Positions 6,196 to 7,419 of a DNA stretch of 7,419 bases are shown in pieces. Position numbers and translations under genes: made by a program. Below the pieces are notes generated by a model, which saw only the letters and a program-made list of their open reading frames with translations, was not told where the DNA came from and searched no databases. Each line of letters begins with the position of its first letter. The first letter of the stretch is position 1. This stretch comes from JANQRV01 sp964533785 (GTDB taxonomy: Bacteria > Bacteroidota > Bacteroidia > Chitinophagales > Saprospiraceae): positions 1 through 7,419 of the forward strand of contig CAZHNG010000333.1 of the NCBI GenBank assembly GCA_964533785.1. Reading direction: 5' to 3'.

Positions 6196-6254
6196 AACGG
6201 CGAAGCCATCTATTACCCTTTTCTCAGAAATTACCAATCCTTTTATAAATTCTA

Positions 6255-7076
6255 ATGCAACTTTACCCTCAGCCGGTAAAAATAAACGATGCCATAAGTG
6301 TAGGTCCACAGCGGCTCACCCTAATTGCGGGCCCCTGTGCCATTGAAAGTGAGGCCCTTTGCCTGGAGGTTGCCGGCACTATGCAGGCCATCTGCCGGGA
6401 TCTGGGTATCGACTATATCTTTAAAGCTTCTTTCGATAAGGCGAATCGAACATCCGTGGATTCTTATCGCGGGGATGGAATCGCCTCCGGATTAGCCATT
6501 CTGCAAAAAATAAAAACCGCACTCGGCGTTGCCGTAACAACGGACATCCACCTTCCCCGGCAAGCTGAATCAGTGGCAGAGGTAGTAGACCTGCTACAGA
6601 TCCCCGCTTTTTTATGCCGCCAAACCGATCTGCTGGTGGCTGCCGGCGAAACGGGAAAAGCAGTTAATATCAAAAAAGGGCAGTTCATGGCTCCGGAGGA
6701 TATGCAGTATGCTGTTCAAAAAGTGCAGGCCACCGGCAATGTTTCCGTACTGCTTACCGAAAGGGGCACTACTTTTGGCTACCACAATTTAGTTGTCGAT
6801 ATGCGTTCGTTGCCCATTATGCGGCAATACACGCCCGTCATTTTCGATGTTACGCACTCGGTACAACGCCCGGGCGGTGCCGGCGGAAAGTCTTCCGGTA
6901 ACCGCGAATTCGCACCTTACTTAGCTAAAGCAGCTGTCGCTGCCGGCGTTGATGGGTTGTTCATCGAAACGCATCCTGATCCTACAGCCGCCCTCAGCGA
7001 TGGGCCTAATATGATCCCGTTGTCCGAAATGAGAGATTTATTGGAGCAGTTGGTGCGGTTGTGGCAAGCGGGGTAG
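6255..7076 (+). CDS. kdsA: 3-deoxy-8-phosphooctulonate synthase (Kdo-8-P synthase), metal-dependent type
   Basis: Cytoplasmic enzyme condensing phosphoenolpyruvate with arabinose 5-phosphate to Kdo 8-phosphate, precursor of the Kdo that links lipid A to the lipopolysaccharide core. The 273-residue TIM barrel carries the family motifs in order: AGPCAIES (25-32), FKASFDKANRTS (56-67), TDIHLPRQ (96-103), IPAFLCRQTDLL, NIKKGQF, ERGTTFGYHNLVVDMR (169-184), FDVTHSVQRPGG (197-208), FIETHPDP (236-243) and SDGPNM (248-253). C28, H201, E238 and D249 correspond to the metal ligands of the Aquifex enzyme; E. coli has Asn in place of this Cys, so this is the metal-dependent class. The ATG overlaps the stop of a weak upstream frame as TAATG. 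No canonical promoter was found in the repeat-rich 363 bp before it. DAHP synthase is excluded by the KANRTS motif. Confidence 0.96.
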   Translation: MQLYPQPVKINDAISVGPQRLTLIAGPCAIESEALCLEVAGTMQAICRDLGIDYIFKASFDKANRTSVDSYRGDGIASGLAILQKIKTALGVAVTTDIHLPRQAESVAEVVDLLQIPAFLCRQTDLLVAAGETGKAVNIKKGQFMAPEDMQYAVQKVQATGNVSVLLTERGTTFGYHNLVVDMRSLPIMRQYTPVIFDVTHSVQRPGGAGGKSSGNREFAPYLAKAAVAAGVDGLFIETHPDPTAALSDGPNMIPLSEMRDLLEQLVRLWQAG

Positions 7077-7090
7077 TTTTTATGCCACAA
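7059..7090 (+). terminator. 8-bp inverted repeat spanning the kdsA stop codon
   Basis: TTGTGGCA (7059-7066), inside the last kdsA codons, pairs perfectly with TGCCACAA (7083-7090), where the downstream repeat array begins. A T-run (7077-7081) sits in the loop rather than after the stem, so it is not a standard intrinsic terminator. It could still stabilise the transcript end. It mimics the GTGGC/GCCAC pairing found between units of the array. Confidence 0.35.
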
Positions 7091-7419
7091 AAACACGAAA
7101 GCACAAAATCCCACAAAAAGCTATTTAGAGGAATTTCGAGTTTTTGAGCCGATAGCTATCGGCTTAGTGGCAAAAAAAAAAAGGATGCCACAAAAACACC
7201 AAAACACAAAACCCCACGAAAAAATTAGTGGAATTTAGAGTTTTCGAGCCGATAGCTATCGGCTTAGTGGCGAAAAAAAAAAGGATGCCACGAAAACACC
7301 AAAGCACAAAATCCCACAAAAATCTATTTAGTGGAATTTCGAGCTTTAGAGCCGATAGCTATCGGCTTAGTGGCGAAAAAAAGGATGCCACGAAAACACC
7401 AAAGCACAAAACCCCACAA
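7082..7419. repeat. Tandem array of about 100-bp repeats, running off the window end
   Basis: Units start with ATGCCAC at 7082, 7185, 7285 and 7385, giving lengths of 103, 100 and 100 bp plus a 35-bp partial fourth copy cut by the window. Each unit has an A/C-rich lead (runs such as CACAAAA and CCCACAAAAA), then AGTGGAATTT or a close variant, an 18-bp palindrome, TTAGTGGC and an A-run. GTGGC at a unit end can pair with GCCAC of the next unit. Differences between copies are mainly single-base changes, many of them transitions (G/A, C/T), plus A-run length. The period is not a multiple of three, and no coding frame runs through it. Confidence 0.92.
7147..7164. repeat. Invariant 18-bp palindrome, copy 1 (also 7247-7264 and 7350-7367)
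   Basis: AGCCGATAGCTATCGGCT is a perfect palindrome present without change in all three full units, although flanking bases vary. The motif can form a cruciform or RNA hairpin or bind a symmetric protein. Similar GATAGCTATC-centred palindromes are, as far as I recall, frequent between Bacteroidota genes, so it may be a genome-wide iterated element. Confidence 0.85.

Larger units (their letters stand above)
5892..6254. other. Repeat-rich intergenic region between the antiterminator gene and kdsA
   Basis: Non-coding apart from an unconvincing 60-codon frame opening at a TTG. A weak hairpin GGAAAA-TTCT-TTTTCC (5893-5908) follows the stop codon. Then come three 16-bp tandem repeats (5919-5966), several hairpins sharing a GCGGAAT core (5955-6110), and a stem-loop at 6175-6195. 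The 5957-5998 and 6006-6068 stretches look like diverged copies of one unit: a GCGGAAT hairpin followed by AGCTYTARAGAGGAA. From 6196 to the kdsA start nothing recognisable was seen. Confidence 0.7.

Noticed and set aside
6073..6255. 60-codon + strand frame ending in TAATG overlap with kdsA
   Set aside because: It needs a TTG start without a clear ribosome-binding site, begins inside the repeat region, and its translation resembles nothing known. The stop/start overlap is suggestive of coupling but not enough on its own.
6917..7114. 65-codon minus-strand frame over the kdsA end and first array unit
   Set aside because: It is mostly antisense to kdsA and its N-terminal part is translated repeat; no family resemblance.
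7082..7419. CRISPR array
   Set aside because: Units are nearly identical throughout their 100 bp, with no short repeat alternating with unique spacers, and no cas genes are present.

Overview
The window looks like a chromosomal segment from a Bacteroidota bacterium, probably a Saprospiria/Lewinella-like lineage. Three things point there: a secreted protein ending in a type IX secretion (Por) sorting domain, a UpxY-type NusG paralogue of the kind found in Bacteroidota surface-polysaccharide loci, and a TAnnTTTG promoter element. The finer placement is inference; only the phylum is well supported. All genes are on the + strand.

Layout. Positions 19-1245 encode a secreted, cysteine-rich protein with a C-terminal T9SS domain. 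A 438-bp gap (1246-1683) holds a weak A/T hairpin, a striking 30-bp inverted repeat and a good promoter candidate. From 1684 to 5891 runs a compact five-gene cluster with gaps of 17, 15, 26 and 61 bp: a winged-helix regulator fused to a degenerate nucleotidyltransferase-like domain; a WbpE/WlbC-type sugar aminotransferase; a WbpD/WlbB-type left-handed beta-helix N-acetyltransferase; a TviB-type UDP-N-acetylhexosamine 6-dehydrogenase; and a UpxY-like antiterminator. A 363-bp non-coding stretch (5892-6254) is packed with direct and inverted GCGGAAT repeats. kdsA (6255-7076), for Kdo-8-phosphate synthase, follows. From 7082 to the window end lies an array of about 100-bp repeats, each full copy with an invariant 18-bp palindrome.

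How the genes work together. The dehydrogenase, aminotransferase and acetyltransferase are three of the four enzymes that turn UDP-GlcNAc into UDP-2,3-diacetamido-2,3-dideoxy-glucuronate, a building block of O-antigens and capsules. The fourth, a Gfo/Idh/MocA-type 3-dehydrogenase (WbpB/WlbA), is absent from the window. The flanking regulator and UpxY-like protein probably control expression of the surface-glycan locus. KdsA supplies Kdo for the lipopolysaccharide inner core, so the region has a cell-envelope theme, although kdsA appears to be a separate unit.

I did not find a clear new multi-gene system. The most unexplained signals are the mutually exclusive inverted repeats between the antiterminator gene and kdsA, the 30-bp nested palindrome before the operon promoter, the palindrome-bearing repeat array after kdsA, and the wHTH/degenerate-nucleotidyltransferase protein heading the operon.
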